Below are positions 20,599 through 33,379 of a DNA stretch of 64,000 nucleotides, in pieces. This stretch comes from Perognathus longimembris pacificus (Eukaryota > Chordata > Mammalia > Rodentia > Heteromyidae), in the NCBI RefSeq assembly GCF_023159225.1, contig NC_063188.1:15087086-15151085 (forward strand). The letters run 5' to 3'. The position numbers were made by a program, and so were the translations under genes. Each line of letters opens with the position of its first letter. Within the stretch, counting starts at the first letter, position 1. The notes beneath the pieces were generated by a model. That model made no database searches. It was given only the letters and a program-made list of their open reading frames with translations, and had not been told where the DNA came from.

Positions 20599-22290
20599 GT
20601 AAGTGAAAAGTGCTTCTGTGCATCTGACACAACTGTCTCAAAGCCACGTGCTGTCTCCATTGTGTCATTCATGCATATCCATTCCAAAAGAGGTGTTGAA
20701 TGCCTTCTGCCTGTCTCCCATTGGCGGCTCACTGGGGAACCGGAAGCATAGTGCATGTGTCAGTGATATTGACTACATGAAGCCCTCTATGAGGAACGGA
20801 AGGTCGTACTAGTGAGGGATGACTTTGGAAAGACTATAAAAGATTTGTACTAAGGGTTTAAAAAAATTTAAAGGAAGCATCACTGACGAATGAATCACTT
20901 TATGATGTTTTTGAGCCATGAACTGGATCTCAAATTTGAGGTTGAGTTCGAAGAATCTAGGAAGCCATCCCATAAACTTCCTCATTCAAGTACATTTACA
21001 TTACAATCATATCATTGATTTATGTGATCTGTATATTCTTTTCCTGGTAACCAGCATGCTTCATGTCTGACATGAAACTGTATTTTTTGTATTGCTCAAA
21101 CTTGGTTGAATATTTGTGATATCAAATGTATGTCTTGGGACTTATTCTAGAAAATAACTTTGGTTGATGTCTCCTTTTGGGTTTATCATAGTTTGGCGAC
21201 ATGAAACATTGTGACAGTTTCATGTAGCAAGCCATACTCTAGCTAGCCACTTCCCCTTCCAAGTAGATACAGTCCTCTGTCCATGACTCGGGTTCTCTCT
21301 GTAAAATCTCGTCCTTAGCTAGGTAGAGGTTTGTGCCTGGCAGCAACACCTCTAACTTGCATCCAGGAGATGAAAGATGGCTTCATCTCGCTAAAGGTTC
21401 TAATCATCTAATAAGATATGTCATTACAAGAGGACAGCTTTGCAATGAATAGTGGATTCGTCACAGCCATCTATTCCATGTATTCATGATGGGACAGCAA
21501 ATGCTGCTGTTTGAATGTGATCTTGCATTCAATTCCCCAGAGGAAAGGTCTATTGGCGTCTCCTTTTTTTTTTTTTCTTTCCCATCTCCCTCTGAATACC
21601 ATTTCTGTCTTGCATATCAAGTGGAATGCTATCTTGAAGATGAAAAGTGGTGATGAAGACACACAACTAAGGCTCTGAGCAGTTAGAGCTCATTTCACTT
21701 AGTTATTACTGAGCTCCACAATCAACATACTGTATACATATTAAATGAAGTGAATGGATGCGTACACTCTCAAGCAACTGATGGTTTCCAAATGAATCCC
21801 AATTCAGTGTGAGTGCTTGGTCTCCGATTGAACTGAGGGAACTACAGAGTTCCTTTGAACTCCGTTCTTTTAGGCATGGCAGATCCTACCTGGCCACCTT
21901 GTACATACCTGCCATACTAACATGGTAGCATTCAGTCTCCACTTCTTATGCCCCATACAATCATGCACGTTTGTGATTTCCTGCTGTAAGTCTAAAGTGG
22001 CACGACTTTGCAGGAATCGAATCTTCTGTCTTATATGTAAACACCTTCTCTACAGCATAACAGATGCCCTTGGTCGAATGTGAACTAAGATGACATGGAG
22101 AATGTATATCTAATTATATACCCAGGTTGTTCCCTATAAGGACACCTAAATACAGTCTTAAAGCATACATAAACATGATTTTATGTCACACATTCCCAAG
22201 CCTCTGCCATGAGAGGGGCTTCTCTCTTCATGTATTCTGAGCTAGGTGTCATGTATTAACCATGAATAGTTATTCATACATTGTACCTTT

Positions 22291-22522
22291 TTTTTTTTCT
22301 GGTCTTAAGGCTTGAACTCTAGGCCTAGGCCCTAAGTCTGAGCTTCTTTTGCTCAAGGCTAGTGTGCTACCACGTGAGTGCCATTTTTGGCTTTGTCTGA
22401 ATAGTTTATTGGAGATAAAAGCCTCATGGACTTTCCTGCATGGGCTGGCTTTGAACAGCGATCCTTAAGTCTCAGACTCCTGAGTAGCTAGGATTACAGT
22501 CATGAAGCACTGGTGCCTAATT
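22291..22522 (-). mobile_element. B1-like + Geo composite SINE, reverse
   Basis: T run, AAGGCTTGAACTCTAGGCC, GCTCAAGGCTAGTGTGCTACC, TTATTGGAGATAAAAGCCTC, GGGCTGGCTTTGAACAGCG and TAGCTAGGATTACAG. Complete but diverged. Confidence 0.88.
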
Positions 22523-23113
22523 TCGATTCTTTTAAACTCTTTATTATTTTTGTGGCTACTTAGTATAAAATAAAAAAAACGTTCCCAATGTTCTCTTCAT
22601 GAATATGCATAGTGCTTCCCATTGCCCAATGGTTTTCAAGAGGTGGGATAGTTGTTCGTTCCTTCTATTCCTCCACATTCGTTGCTGTTCCCTGGCTCTG
22701 TCGAGTGTATCAGAGGTGTTTTTCCTGCAGTATAGACAGAGCAGTGTCTATTAAGCTTCCACTCTGAGAAAGTTGTCACATGGAGTTCCTGCCTCATGGT
22801 CTGTACACTTTGCCAGTCTGGGCTATATGATAGTGAGCAACCGCTTGCTGGAGGATGCCATTCAGGCAAGTTTCCTGAGGTTATTTGACTGAACAGTCAA
22901 ATAGACTGCCTATTGTAAAAATAACAGAAGCGTCTGTGGTATTTTGAGGCCCAATGTATTCTGGGAGAGTGTATTTTTTCTTCTCTGAAGAGAAATTTGG
23001 TCTCCTTTTTTCGTTTGTGAAGAAAACATGCAAAAGTCAAGACAAGATGTACAAATCAAGCTTCCAGAACTGTGCAGTGTGACTAAATATAATAACAAAA
23101 TAGTAATATATAC

Positions 23114-23340
23114 TCCCAGACACTGATGGCTCATGCTTGTAATTGTAGCTACTCAGGAGGCTGAGCTACATAGATGAAGGTTCAAAGCCAAACTGGGCAG
23201 GAAAATCCAAGAGACTGTTATCTCCAACAAACAATTAAAAATCCAGAAATGGAGCTATGATGCAAGTGGTAGAGCACTAGTCTTGAGCAAAACAAATGGT
23301 CAGTGCCCAGTCCCTGAGTTCAAGCCCCAAGACCATCCCC
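23114..23340 (+). mobile_element. B1-like + Geo composite SINE
   Basis: GATGGCTCATGCTTGTAATTG, GCTACTCAGGAGGCTGAGC and GGTTCAAAGCC are the 7SL/B1-like half. GTGGTAGAGCACTAGTCTTG and CTGAGTTCAAGCCCC are the Geo half. Confidence 0.88.
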
Positions 23341-23367
23341 TTGATAACAGCAATCTGTATGTACAAG

Positions 23368-23460
23368 TATTTGGGTTGGTGTCGTGGCTTATTTGTTGAC
23401 AACCTTCCTAGCAAGTGCAGTACTTTGAATGCAAACCCAAGTACTGCCGGAAAAAAAAAA
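23368..23460 (+). mobile_element. Degenerate ID-like SINE
   Basis: TTGGGTTGGTGTCGTGGCTTA, CCTAGCAAGTGCAGTACTTTG, CAAACCCAAGTACTGCC and an A tail keep the order of an ID monomer but are strongly diverged. Confidence 0.45.
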
Positions 23461-23630
23461 GGAGAGAAAAAAGGAAATATATTGTATATATAAGGATTAA
23501 TATAGCATAAAATATTTTATATATAATTAAATACAAAAGGAATCTTTGTAAATAGAATACAAATTGAAAAAATAAAATACACAGAATAAACTATAAAATA
23601 ACATGTGCTAAATAATAGTAGGTTTTGTAT
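23460..23630. repeat. AT-rich low-complexity stretch
   Basis: The sequence is very rich in A and T (ATATTGTATATATAAGG, ATATTTTATATATAATTAAA). A (TA)n tract also occurs at 24120-24155. Confidence 0.8.
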
Positions 23631-23789
23631 CAATTCTGTGACAGCCTGTGTCACAACACATTTTTTTCTCATTAGTTCTCATCCACATAAAACTTATGAA
23701 CTGGCTGCTACTATTATTACTATAATGCATAGTTGAGGCTTGGAATCAAGGTGTGTACACTTGAAGGCTCCAGAAGAACAAGTTGGGGT

Positions 23790-24045
23790 TTTTTGTTTGT
23801 TTGTTTGTTTTAATCATGCCTGTCCTGGGGCCTGAACTCGGGTCCTGAGCACTGCCCCCGGGTGCTTTTCTTTTGCTCATCTTGTGCTCCACTACTTAAT
23901 CCACAGCTCTACTTTCGGCTTTTTGAAGGTAATTAATGAAAGTCTCCTGGACTTTCCTGCCCTGGCTGGCCTCAAACTACAATCCTCAGATCTCAGCCTC
24001 CTGAGTACCTAGGATTAGATGCATGAACCACTGGCTCCAGGCTTC
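23790..24045 (-). mobile_element. B1-like + Geo composite SINE, reverse
   Basis: A (GTTT)n tail, GTCCTGGGGCCTGAACTCGG, CTCCACTACTTAATCCACAG, CCTGCCCTGGCTGGCCTC and TCTCAGCCTCCTGAGTACC. Confidence 0.88.
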
Positions 24046-25139
24046 AAAAGAAGAATTTTGATGCAAACTTGGCTTAGCATGTATAGTAGTAATAATAACA
24101 AGTATACATGAATGACATAAATTATACTTTATATATATACATATATATATATATTTCTGATTTACAGTGCTAGGTCATGAAGCCACACTGCTGAATACAA
24201 GATACAATAGATGCCTTCTAGGAGCTTGCAGTCTTAGTTAAAAAAGAAGTGAAGATGCTAATATTGTTTAAATAAAACAATAAAGGAATCCTAGGATGTG
24301 TTTGGAGCCAAAAGAATTACCCCTACCTAGCCAATGCCAGTGTTGCTCTGCAGAACAGGTCATGAAGATATTTCCAAAGGCTTCTCAGAAGTCATGGTAA
24401 AATACTTTTGTTTGATCCCTTCACCATTTAGCGTGCAAGGCTACATGAAGAGAGGAAAATATAAGTTGGTAATTCCAATGGGTAGAATTCTTTGTCTATT
24501 GGACAGAACTTGGGTACGTTGTAGATTAACTTGAAAGTATGACTGAACGGACATTTCTGATTTTCCTGAATTTCATTCCTCTTGGAGACTAATGAGAGTG
24601 AAGGCAGCATGCTGAAGAGCTCAGGAAAGCTACCACTTGGAAGTTGCATCCGTTTTGCTTGCTCTGTTTCATTGCCTGGATCTGATGCTGTGTTGCCAAC
24701 ACTCTGTTTCAGGGAGGAACAGATGGAATGGGATACGTCTGAGCAGCAGAGCCAGACTAACCCTGGCAATGACTTTCAGGGAGTTGCAAGCAGTTTCTTG
24801 TATGTTGACAGTGAGCCAAATTGACAAGATGTGAAAGAAATCAATGTAAAGCCATAACATTGAAACCAGGAAGTATCCACTTTTGCAGAGGTTGACCCCC
24901 TTCCCCAAGCACTGCTTGGACCACTGCTCTGAGCCTCACACTGGGTTCCCTTTCACACTGTGAACCTGTTAGTCTGGCCAACTTAATGGGCCATGGTCAT
25001 CCCATTCACTGCCCATTGGATCGTCTGCAAACAGCACTGAAACCATCAGGAATAATAACGTGTAACTGCCACCCAGAGCCTTTGAAACTATTCATTTGGT
25101 TTGTTTGGTAGTGGTGGGTTTTTGTTATTGCTTTGTCTT

Positions 25140-25252
25140 TCATCTTTCGCTGTTTTGTTTTTTTATATGAAGTCCCTTACATCGCCCGTACTTGTCTCAA
25201 ACTTGTGATGCTCCCTCTTTCTCCCCTCAATAGCTAGCATTACAGAGAATCA
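25140..25252 (-). mobile_element. B1/7SL-like SINE monomer, reverse
   Basis: TATGAAGTCCCTTACATCGCC, GTACTTGTCTCAAACTTGTG, CAATAGCTAGCATTACAGAG is a diverged reverse B1/Alu-like monomer. Confidence 0.65.
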
Positions 25253-25281
25253 CCTTATCTGTATTTAAAAGTGTTTATTTT

Positions 25282-25376
25282 GGACTCGGATATAGCTCAG
25301 TGGCAAAGCATTTGCGTAGCAACTACAACGCCCTGGTCTTGATCCCCAGTACCAAAATAAATAAATAATAAACCAC
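25282..25376 (+). mobile_element. ID SINE monomer with target duplication
   Basis: GGATATAGCTCAGTGGCAAAG, GTCTTGATCCCCAGTACC and an AAATAAATAAATAATAAA tail. AAAAGTGTTTATTTT (25267) and AAAAGGGTTTATTTT (25377) flank it. Confidence 0.93.
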
Positions 25377-27317
25377 AAAAGGGTTTATTTTTTTATCTGA
25401 ATGTTGTACTTTTCATGCAGACATATAAACATGGGGATTTTTGTTTTTGTCAAGACACTGTGATAAGAACAAATCTTTTTCCTGGAGTCACACATCTATC
25501 TAGTTGTACAGAACATCTTAGAATCTTGATCTTTTCATATTTGTCCAATGTTCTTTGTCGCAGAATACTAATTATGGTTCCTCTTACACAGAGTAACACT
25601 GTTTGCCTAATATTTCAGGATGTCCAGCCAAGTGCTTTTCCTTCCATATTCCATGATGCTTGTGTGGTTGGAATCTGCTAGCCACTGTGAAAATGGACAC
25701 TTAAAAAATTAGAAGCATCTTTCTTTAAAAAAAATTGTAGCATTCTCACTGGCAATGAAAGGCAAAAAAGGAAGCATTTTCCAGTGTTCCATTTTTCTCT
25801 AATATAATATCATTTTGCTGGTGTTTAGAAAGTTTTCCTTTCTTGTCGTTATTGCTGTGCTATCTTGAGCTTTTAATGCAAACCTTTATCAAAGACACAA
25901 AGAGAAGAGATCTCTATAAGCATTCATATGAACATGTACGCACACATACTCACCCTAACTCATGCTTCTCTACTTGCAATGGGTTCATGTCCTAATAAAG
26001 CCAGAATAAGCTGAAGATATTGTGTGCCCAAAGTCCCTTTGATACCCCAATCAAACATCTATATGTGTGTATATAACACTCAGGTGTATCCATTTAAAAT
26101 GAGATTGTAAGCTGTTAAAAATGACCAATTACTCCTTGTAGACTAAGATATTCTTCACCTAGACCCAGACTAGGCCATGAGAGGAAGCAAAGCTAGTTTT
26201 CAGACACTAGTGAAGACCATAAACATTAGAGAACAAAGGCTGAGCCCCCAAGCACAGTGCCTGGTAACTGATGCCAGAAATGATGATTGAAGAGCTTTCA
26301 GTGTTGGCTTCAGTGAAGTACATTAGAAGAAAGAAGGAAGAGGAATAGCAAAGAGGATTGGGGGAAGACCACATCCAACTTTGCTCATGTCACATCTACC
26401 CAGTAAGTAGTAGATGCCATTGGAACACTACAATGTGTCTTTGATGAAAGTATCTGATAGCAACCAGGCATCTTCCTCTATATCTACATGAGAACAGGGA
26501 CTAACCTGGAGCTTCCTAATGAAATGAAACATTGATACCTTTAATAACATTCCAGGATGTCTTGCTTGCTTGTTTAGACTCACCAAGGTGCAGTTTTATG
26601 TCTGATCCAGCTGTTGGCGTGTCCATCACTACAATCATAACTTCAGCATGTTCTAGTATGATTGTCCTTTCCTCTAAATGCAATGTATTTCTTAGGATTC
26701 ATTAGACAGCTACACCATCTAAAAATCTAATTTCACCTATGTGTGCAGTTGCATGATATATAAGCATAACAATCAAATGGCTAACTATTGGACTTTTCCC
26801 ATAATTGCTATAGTTTCATGTGATGTTGCTTATCAACAGTGCCCTTGTTTTACCTATTACACTGATCTTCATCTCCAAGCTTATAGAAAAACCAAAGCAA
26901 TAAAATGGATTGCTTATTTCCTCTCTTTTCTTTGTGCATTGCTTCTTTGCAGAAAAAGGCAAATGACAAAAGCACAAGCCAATGTCAGAATGGGGTCCTA
27001 TAAACAGCTTTGTGATGTGTCTCCAAGGATGAGTTCATTTGTGCCTAATTGCTGTTTCCTCCCATATTTCCTGTCCAGGATAGTGGGAGACCTTTTGGGC
27101 ATGAGAGAAAAAAAAAGTCTACTATATGCCAGAATATTTACTCATTAATAAGTCAAGAAAGCTGCCTCAGCCATTTGAAAAAAAGACTTTCAATAACCAG
27201 GGATAAATAACACACGCTCAACGTACTTTGATGTTTAACCTCGGGCTAAGCAGCTGCAGCACAGGGCTGTACAAAGGTCTCTTTAAATAAATTAATCAGG
27301 CAGCCTTGTGTGTATTT

Positions 27318-27485
27318 GAATGGACATTGGCTTTGGAGTCAGATAGACCTGGATTTGCATCCTTACTCTCCCACTTAGAAACTATATACCTACCTCGCTG
27401 GGCTGTTGTGAGGATTAAATGTCCTAATCCAAGTGAGGCTCTCATAGTGCCTGGCACTTCGCATGTGCTCACTAAATGTCAACTA
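27318..27485 (+). mobile_element. MIR SINE
   Basis: TTGGCTTTGGAGTCAGATAG, ACCTGGATTTGCATCC, CTCCCACTTAGAAACTATA, GGGCTGTTGTGAGGATTAAA and TAGTGCCTGGCACTT follow the MIR consensus order. An ancient mammal-wide element. Confidence 0.9.
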
Positions 27486-28344
27486 CTGATTATGTTCATT
27501 TCCGCTGCCAGTGTATCACAGCTGGGGACAGTATGACCCGGCGCGTCCGATTCTAGCCCAATATGATTCTGATGAGCTCTATTTGGCTCTGCTTGCCTGG
27601 TTATCAATTTTGCCAGCTCCTGAAATACAAAAGCAGAAACCTCTCCACTATCACCACATAAATAATGCTCCTAGATCACATATGACCAAAAAAAAAAAAA
27701 AATGAGTTGTGCCTCCAGGAGAACACAGAAGTGGTATATGATGTTACTTGTGAACATAATAAATCCCCATCTCAAAGATGTGACTGTCCAGACTGGGCCC
27801 TGCTTCTCAGCCTGTCCTCAGGGAACATGTTGTGCTCCTTGAGTCTTGTATACTAGGAGCTGGTTTTCTGTCCTCTCACTCGCCAATGTCATGGAGGAAA
27901 TTACTGCTTCTGGCTGGAACTAGAGTCCCTGATCACTCTGCTTTCTCTCTTTATGGCAAACTCGGTTAAGAATTCTCTTTTGTACTGTTCAGTTTTCAAG
28001 GGCTAGCTAGAATTCTACTTCTGTCTCCTACTTGGGAAGCAAGGGTTCTTCAATTCTGCTACTTTTCTCGAAGAAATAAGGTATCTTTCTGTCTCTGTTT
28101 CTCTGATTCTCCATTGTCTATCTGTCATTTTACCCCAATATTTGTAGCTCTCCACCTAGTTCTTGGTGAGCAAGGGGAATTATGGTGACAAAACAAAAGA
28201 TGTCACATAATGATTCTAAATCAAAGATGGTAGTTATGAGACAACTAGCCAATAAAGTGGGAATGTCACAGTTCTAAGATGCCATGGAAGCAGAGAGTAA
28301 CACTGACCCGCGACCCAAAGAAATCTATAGTATGAAGCTATTTT

Positions 28345-28432
28345 CTTCCTGGGTCACTAGGACTCAAACTCAGTTTCCAATGTTTTATGCTTATTGGCAG
28401 GTGCTCTACCATCCAAGCCATGCCTCTAACCT
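28345..28432 (-). mobile_element. Degenerate tRNA-derived SINE fragment, reverse
   Basis: ACTAGGACTCAAACTCAGTTT, GGCAGGTGCTCTACCATCC, AAGCCATGCCTCTAAC resembles a reverse ID/Geo-type monomer. Confidence 0.45.
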
Positions 28433-29135
28433 CTAATGTTTTCAATATGAAGTCTAATTTATTAGTATTTCTCTTTGCTGAATTGTGCTCTGCTTTCCTA
28501 TCTAAGAAATCATTGCCTAATCCAAAGTTACAAAGATTTCCTTTTCCCATATATTTCTAGAGATTTTGTAGCTTCAATTTCTACTTTTAGACCCGTTACT
28601 CACTTTGAAAAAAGTATAGCGTGTCAGGGCGAGTTGTTAACATTTCCTTTTACAAAAATAGCCAGTTGTGCCAGCACCATTTCTTTCTCCATTGAACCAC
28701 CTTAGCAATTAGGAGGACAATCAGTTGTTCATTTGTACCTGAGTACTTCTCTGGACTCTCCATGATTAATATATTTATCCACACCTCTGTATCATACTAT
28801 CTTGAATACTGTAGCTCCATATTAAGCCTTGAAGTCAGGAGATGGGAGCCTGTCTACTTCGGTTTCTTGTACATTGTTTTGCATATTATTGTATAGGTGA
28901 TTTCCATTTTCATATGAATTTTAGAATAAGCCTATGCATTTCAACAGAAAAGTTTATAAAGCTCACTGGGATTTTGGCATTGATTGCAAAGAATCTGCAT
29001 ATCAACTTTAAAGAGAACTGGCTTTTAAAACATTTACGTCCCCATGAGCTCCATATATCTATCACTTTATTTAGGTCTATTAATATTTTGTTGTTTTTTT
29101 CAGTGCACACGATTATCCTGTTTTGTTAGTTGAAT
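28433..29135 (-). mobile_element. Old L1 ORF2 fragment, reverse
   Basis: TATCTAAGAAATCATTGCCTAATCCAA, GCCAGTTGTGCCAGCACCAT, TCATATGAATTTTAGAATAAG, CACTGGGATTTTGGCATTGATTGCAAAG and TATTTAGGTCTATTAATATTTTG follow the reverse of the 3' part of L1 ORF2 in older mammalian L1s. Many substitutions have destroyed the frame. It resumes at 29693 after SINE insertions. Confidence 0.88.
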
Positions 29136-29149
29136 CCTTAATTTTTTTC

Positions 29150-29228
29150 ATACCTTTTTCCCCATGCTAAAGCCTGAAGCCATAGCCTTACAAATGTCAA
29201 GCATGTGCTCTACCATAGAGTAGAGTTT
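29150..29228 (-). mobile_element. Degenerate tRNA-derived SINE, reverse
   Basis: CATGCTAAAGCCTGAAGCC, AAGCATGTGCTCTACCATAG interrupts the L1 fragment. Confidence 0.45.
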
Positions 29229-29404
29229 CTTACTTTGGGTACTAGGCAAATGATATTGTTTGGCTTCATTTTTGTGGTTCTGGAGTTCAATATCAGGGTT
29301 TTGCCTTTGCTAAACATGTGCTCAGGCCATCTGAATCATGCTTGTGGTTACTTTTTGGATATAGTCTTTCTTTTGACCCAGGCTAAGCCTGTACAATAAT
29401 CCCC

Positions 29405-29690
29405 CTATTTTTATACTTGCTGCCATAGCTGGGGTGATGTGTCCTTGCCACCCCACTCAGTATTTTTTTCTATTGCAATAAAGTCACATGAACTTTTTTG
29501 CGCTTATCGGGAAGCAGGCTCTTTCTGATCTCAGCCTCTCCAGGACCTGGGATAACAGGCACATGGCAGCCCTCACGTCGAGCTTTTTGTTGAACTTTTT
29601 GCCTCAGCTGACCTCAAACCATGAGCCTTTTGATCCTTGCCTTCCAAGTAGCTAGGATTGTAGGGATGAGTCACTGGCACCTAGCTTTGT
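29405..29690 (-). mobile_element. B1-like SINE(s), reverse, inserted in L1
   Basis: CTGATCTCAGCCTCTCCAGG, ACCTGGGATAACAGGCACATGG, then TGCCTCAGCTGACCTCAAACC and AAGTAGCTAGGATTGTAGGG. Two reverse 7SL-like left ends indicate two monomers or two insertions. Confidence 0.7.
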
Positions 29691-29692
29691 TT

Positions 29693-29945
29693 TGCTTATT
29701 TCAATGATTGCTCATTTCTAACATATACAACCAATTTTTGGTATGAATTTTGCATCCTGCAGATTTGAAACATTCACCCATTAATTCCAGGCCAGGAGCT
29801 TTCTTCTGTATTTCACTGAATATTTTATAAGCAATTATGTCACCTGTACATAAACACAATTTTATTCTTTTTCATTATATTTTCTTGTCTTATTACACTG
29901 GCTAGAACCACTGTTAAGTAGCTGTGTTGGGTTACCAATAAAGTA
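29693..29945 (-). mobile_element. Continuation of the old L1 ORF2 fragment, reverse
   Basis: TTGGTATGAATTTTGCATCCTGCAG, GTCACCTGTACATAAACACAA, TTTTCTTGTCTTATTACACTGGCTAGAACC continue the reverse ORF2 sequence seen up to 29135. Confidence 0.82.
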
Positions 29946-30319
29946 TTCTCTGCTGCTTAACTTGGTAGACACATATAACAATGGAGAGATAGTTGAACAA
30001 TGGCAATATTCTGTGCTGTGAAGATGCTATTTGGGAACTGGATTACTGCCTTCATCAGAAGACCAAAGCTAGATTTTCCCAATATTTCATAGAGATGTCA
30101 TTAGATCTTGTTCACAAGTAGGAGGAAGTAAAGAAATGGATAAAGAAGAAGGAGAAAAGAGAGAAGTAGAAGCATTACAAGAAGAATCCCCAAGTTTAAG
30201 GAATTACAGTGTTTCAGTTGTTCTGTTCTCATCCACATTTCTTCCCTCCCAATCACAACCCTCTCCACAAAGTATAATGTTAAAGATTGCCAAAATGCCC
30301 AAGCTCCGAGTATTGTTCT

Positions 30320-30425
30320 GGGCAGGGTACCTAATGTATTTGTGCATTATCTTTGTCATTTGTAAAAAGAAGTTACTGACAGTACCTTCTGCTGGGATTG
30401 TCAGGAAAATTAAATTCTATATTTA
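30320..30425 (+). mobile_element. MIR-like fragment
   Basis: TTTGTCATTTGTAAAAAGAAG, TACTGACAGTACCTTCTGC, GGGATTGTCAGGAAAATTAAA keep the order of the MIR 3' half. Confidence 0.5.
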
Positions 30426-30441
30426 AAAATGCGACTGAGCA

Positions 30442-30655
30442 GGGTTTTGGTGGCTCACACTGAGGAACATGCTTCAAAGCCAGCCTAGGGAGACAAGTGC
30501 ATGAGATTCTTATGTCCATGTAACCAGAAGAAACCCAAAAGCTGGAAGTGGAGCTGTAGCTTCAGTGGTAGAGCACTAGCCTTAATCCAAAGAAGCTCAG
30601 GGACAGAACCCAAACCCTGAGTTCAAACCCCAGGACTAGAACACCAAAAAAAATG
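30442..30655 (+). mobile_element. B1-like + Geo composite SINE
   Basis: TTTTGGTGGCTCACACTGAGG, CTTCAAAGCCAGCCTAGGG, GGAAGTGGAGCTGTAGC, GTGGTAGAGCACTAGCC, CTGAGTTCAAACCCC and an A tail. Confidence 0.85.
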
Positions 30656-30759
30656 TGATTGGGTGCATGCTGGGTACCAGGAATCATTCTTGACAACATA
30701 CTGCCTGCATTTATGCCCATTTTAGCAGATGAATGTGGTTTTTAATCAAATAGGCAGGG

Positions 30760-30850
30760 CAAGATGTGGTGGTACTTATCTCAAGTTCAAGGCCAGCTTA
30801 TGTTACATAGCTAGGCCCTGTCTCCAAAGACCAAAGAAAAATAAGTAATC
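30760..30850 (+). mobile_element. B1-like SINE fragment
   Basis: AAGATGTGGTGGTACTTATC, AAGTTCAAGGCCAGCTTATG, TAGCTAGGCCCTGTCTCC is a shortened B1 monomer. Confidence 0.7.
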
Positions 30851-32139
30851 CATATAGCATTTTAAAAGTAATAAATCATAATCGGGGGAATGCATGGGTA
30901 GGGATTAAGGAGTGCAGGGTGGGCAGAAACATTGTAAATGTAAATAAAGTCATTGGAAATGAAACCCCTTTGTACAACTTAGCCTATGAAAAGGGAAGAA
31001 AGCAAGTGACTGGGGGTAAACCTCGCTACAAGATGGCATTGGAAGAAAGGCTTGCGTTATGTAAATAAGTTCTTTCTTGCCTGTAAGAGAATTACAAGTT
31101 CCTCACATAGAGTAAACATATAATGATGCTTTCATTAAACGCAATCCATTGAGTATTTGCTCTGTGTCAGGTACAATTGTCAAGTGGTGGTTTTCCACCC
31201 GTTGCACAGAGTTTGAATGGGATGTGACATACTCTCGTCTAAAGTCAGAGCTGCAGGCCTGGTGGAACCCACATGCCTACTGTCTCACTCTTGGCAGAGA
31301 CAAAGTGTGTGCTCAGAGACTACAGTAGAAGCTTGGTCCTGCTGATGGAGGCCTTTGTTACAGGAAATGGTTTTGTGTGAAACGTTCTGCCTGCCGGTGA
31401 GGGAGTGGTTGAACCTCACCTTCTTTGAATTTCTACTGGAAAGTGAGACTTATTGTATAGGGGACTCCAGCAGCGTTTGGCTCTGACATTGCCATGACTC
31501 TATGTGCTGTAAGCTGAAAATGGCAGAAGAAGAATAGAACAGAAATAAAGTGCCATGTTTGGTCAGTGATTGTCTTTAAAAAAAAAAAAGCCTTTGGTTT
31601 TCAGGGTGGTCATTTGCATAAGTGTAACCAAAAGACACAGCTCAGTGATGAGTAAACTATAAATTTTGCCTGGAAAATGATGCCAATGGTATAAAAGTCA
31701 GTCACCATCTGTCTGTGCTGCTTCAAGTAGCGTTTCGAGTGGATAATGAAGATATCACATGCCTTGGAAGCACAAATCATCAGTACAAGGACGCCTTAGC
31801 ATCTCTGGAAAAACTGCATGGTGAAGAAGGTCTTGAAGCATAGCACTTTGTTCCAAGGATATGTTTCTATTGACATGGTATCTTCAAAGCTGCTGTTTTA
31901 GATGAGCTGAGTTGAGAAAGACAAGGGGACAATTGACAAACGACTTGCTGAAATTGATTCTGTTCTTTAGTCAAAATAAGCAAGGGTCCCAGCTCTTGCC
32001 CAATGGATAGTCCTAACATACGTTTATCCATCACTTTCTGAAAAGCCTCATGGTGAGTTGGAGAATCTCAGGCCATACCATTTAAGTCTAACTCAGCCTG
32101 CAATTCCTAAGATTAAGAACTATCTTGTGTGTGTAGCCT

Positions 32140-32545
32140 CATGTCATTGGCGAAAGACCCCTTTCATCCATTACCTTATTTAATTTTATCACCAATCCTA
32201 TAGGTCAGAAAGTATATCTATATCTTCCAAGTCAGAACATGAAGACTGAGAAATGGCATATGTTATCCTAAACCACAGAGAGAGTTAAGCAACAGGGCTG
32301 TGCTGGCAAGCAGTGCCCATGTTCATTGATATCCTATTATCTGCCCAAGTCTGTAGGCCCAAACACATTTACACACAGAAAACAGAGAATTCACTTCCAA
32401 CACGTGGGAAAGACTGCCACTAGCAGCAAGATCAAGAATGTTTTAAATAATAAGTAACATTTATGGAGTGCTGCTTCTGCACCGGCTCTGTTCAAAGTGC
32501 CTTAAATCCATGCATTATCTCATCTAATCCCGGAACACATTCCTT
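32140..32545. mobile_element. MIR-family fragments
   Basis: TTTATCACCAATCCTATAGG with GAGTTAAGCAACAGGGCTGTG (32185-32305), and CATTTATGGAGTGCTGCTTC with TTAAATCCATGCATTATCTC (32458-32545), look like pieces of old MIR-class SINEs. Their order suggests rearrangement. Confidence 0.5.
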
Positions 32546-33379
32546 CCTGTTGATTTAAGGCGAATTACTCAGTTGCTTTGATGCCATTGGCCTATACAAA
32601 ATCTTGAAAAGTCACTTTGAGGTGCACATTTAGGTGCCTTCAACAGACATGAGTCTTAGCACGGATGGCTTATAGAGCTTAGCCAGGGGAGTGACTCTTC
32701 CAGGCATGGAGCTTAAACAATTTGGCTTTCCAACATCAAAGTTCATAATGGATAGAATTACGAATGCTGGGCTTGCTTCCAAGAATGTTCTTCTTTCTCA
32801 TCATGGCTGAGGAGGAGATTCATGCTCCATAGACTTTAATGAGATGCTGTCTCCTCATCATTTGCATTTAGCTTCATTTCCGCCTTGGTACCTATGGGCC
32901 TCTCAAGGGTGACCAAACTCTGCTGTGCTTTCACGGTAGGCACTGGGGCTGCTGCTTCCGTTATGATCATTGTCAGAGAATAGTCTGCTGCCACTGCCCA
33001 GTGGGCAGCTCCTTCTCCCACAGGGAATCAGTCTTGCCACTCCTCTTGCTTTCATTAGAAGGGCATGACAAATAGAAAGCCTCTTAAGAACGTTGCCCAA
33101 AACCCAAGTAGTCACTCGTATACTCTTCCTTGTGGTTTTTCAGGAACTTTCAGAGGAAAAGATGCATCTCCTCAGAAATCCCATTGACAGGCTCATACCT
33201 TTTCCCGCAGAGAGTGTTTTCTTGCCATCCTTTAGGCCATCTTTGCAATGGTTCCTGTTCTACCCTACCACTTATCACCTTTCCCAACCTCAACTGCTCT
33301 CCATTAGCACCCATAACATAGGGGCTAGTTAGACATATCTGGCTTTCTTTGTATTGGAAAATACATTATGAATTTCACT

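Noticed and set aside
22636..22869. 77-codon frame (- strand) looked mildly protein-like
   Set aside because: No family recognised and no supporting signals. It follows a SINE and has ordinary intron composition.
26741..27148. 135-codon open frame (+ strand)
   Set aside because: No family resemblance, no splice or UTR context, and AT-rich composition like the intron.
31600..31990. ATTTGCAT octamer plus TATAAAAG near 31612-31700 suggested a small RNA or histone-type promoter
   Set aside because: No proximal sequence element at the right spacing, no recognisable RNA or coding product downstream, and both motifs are common by chance in AT-rich DNA.
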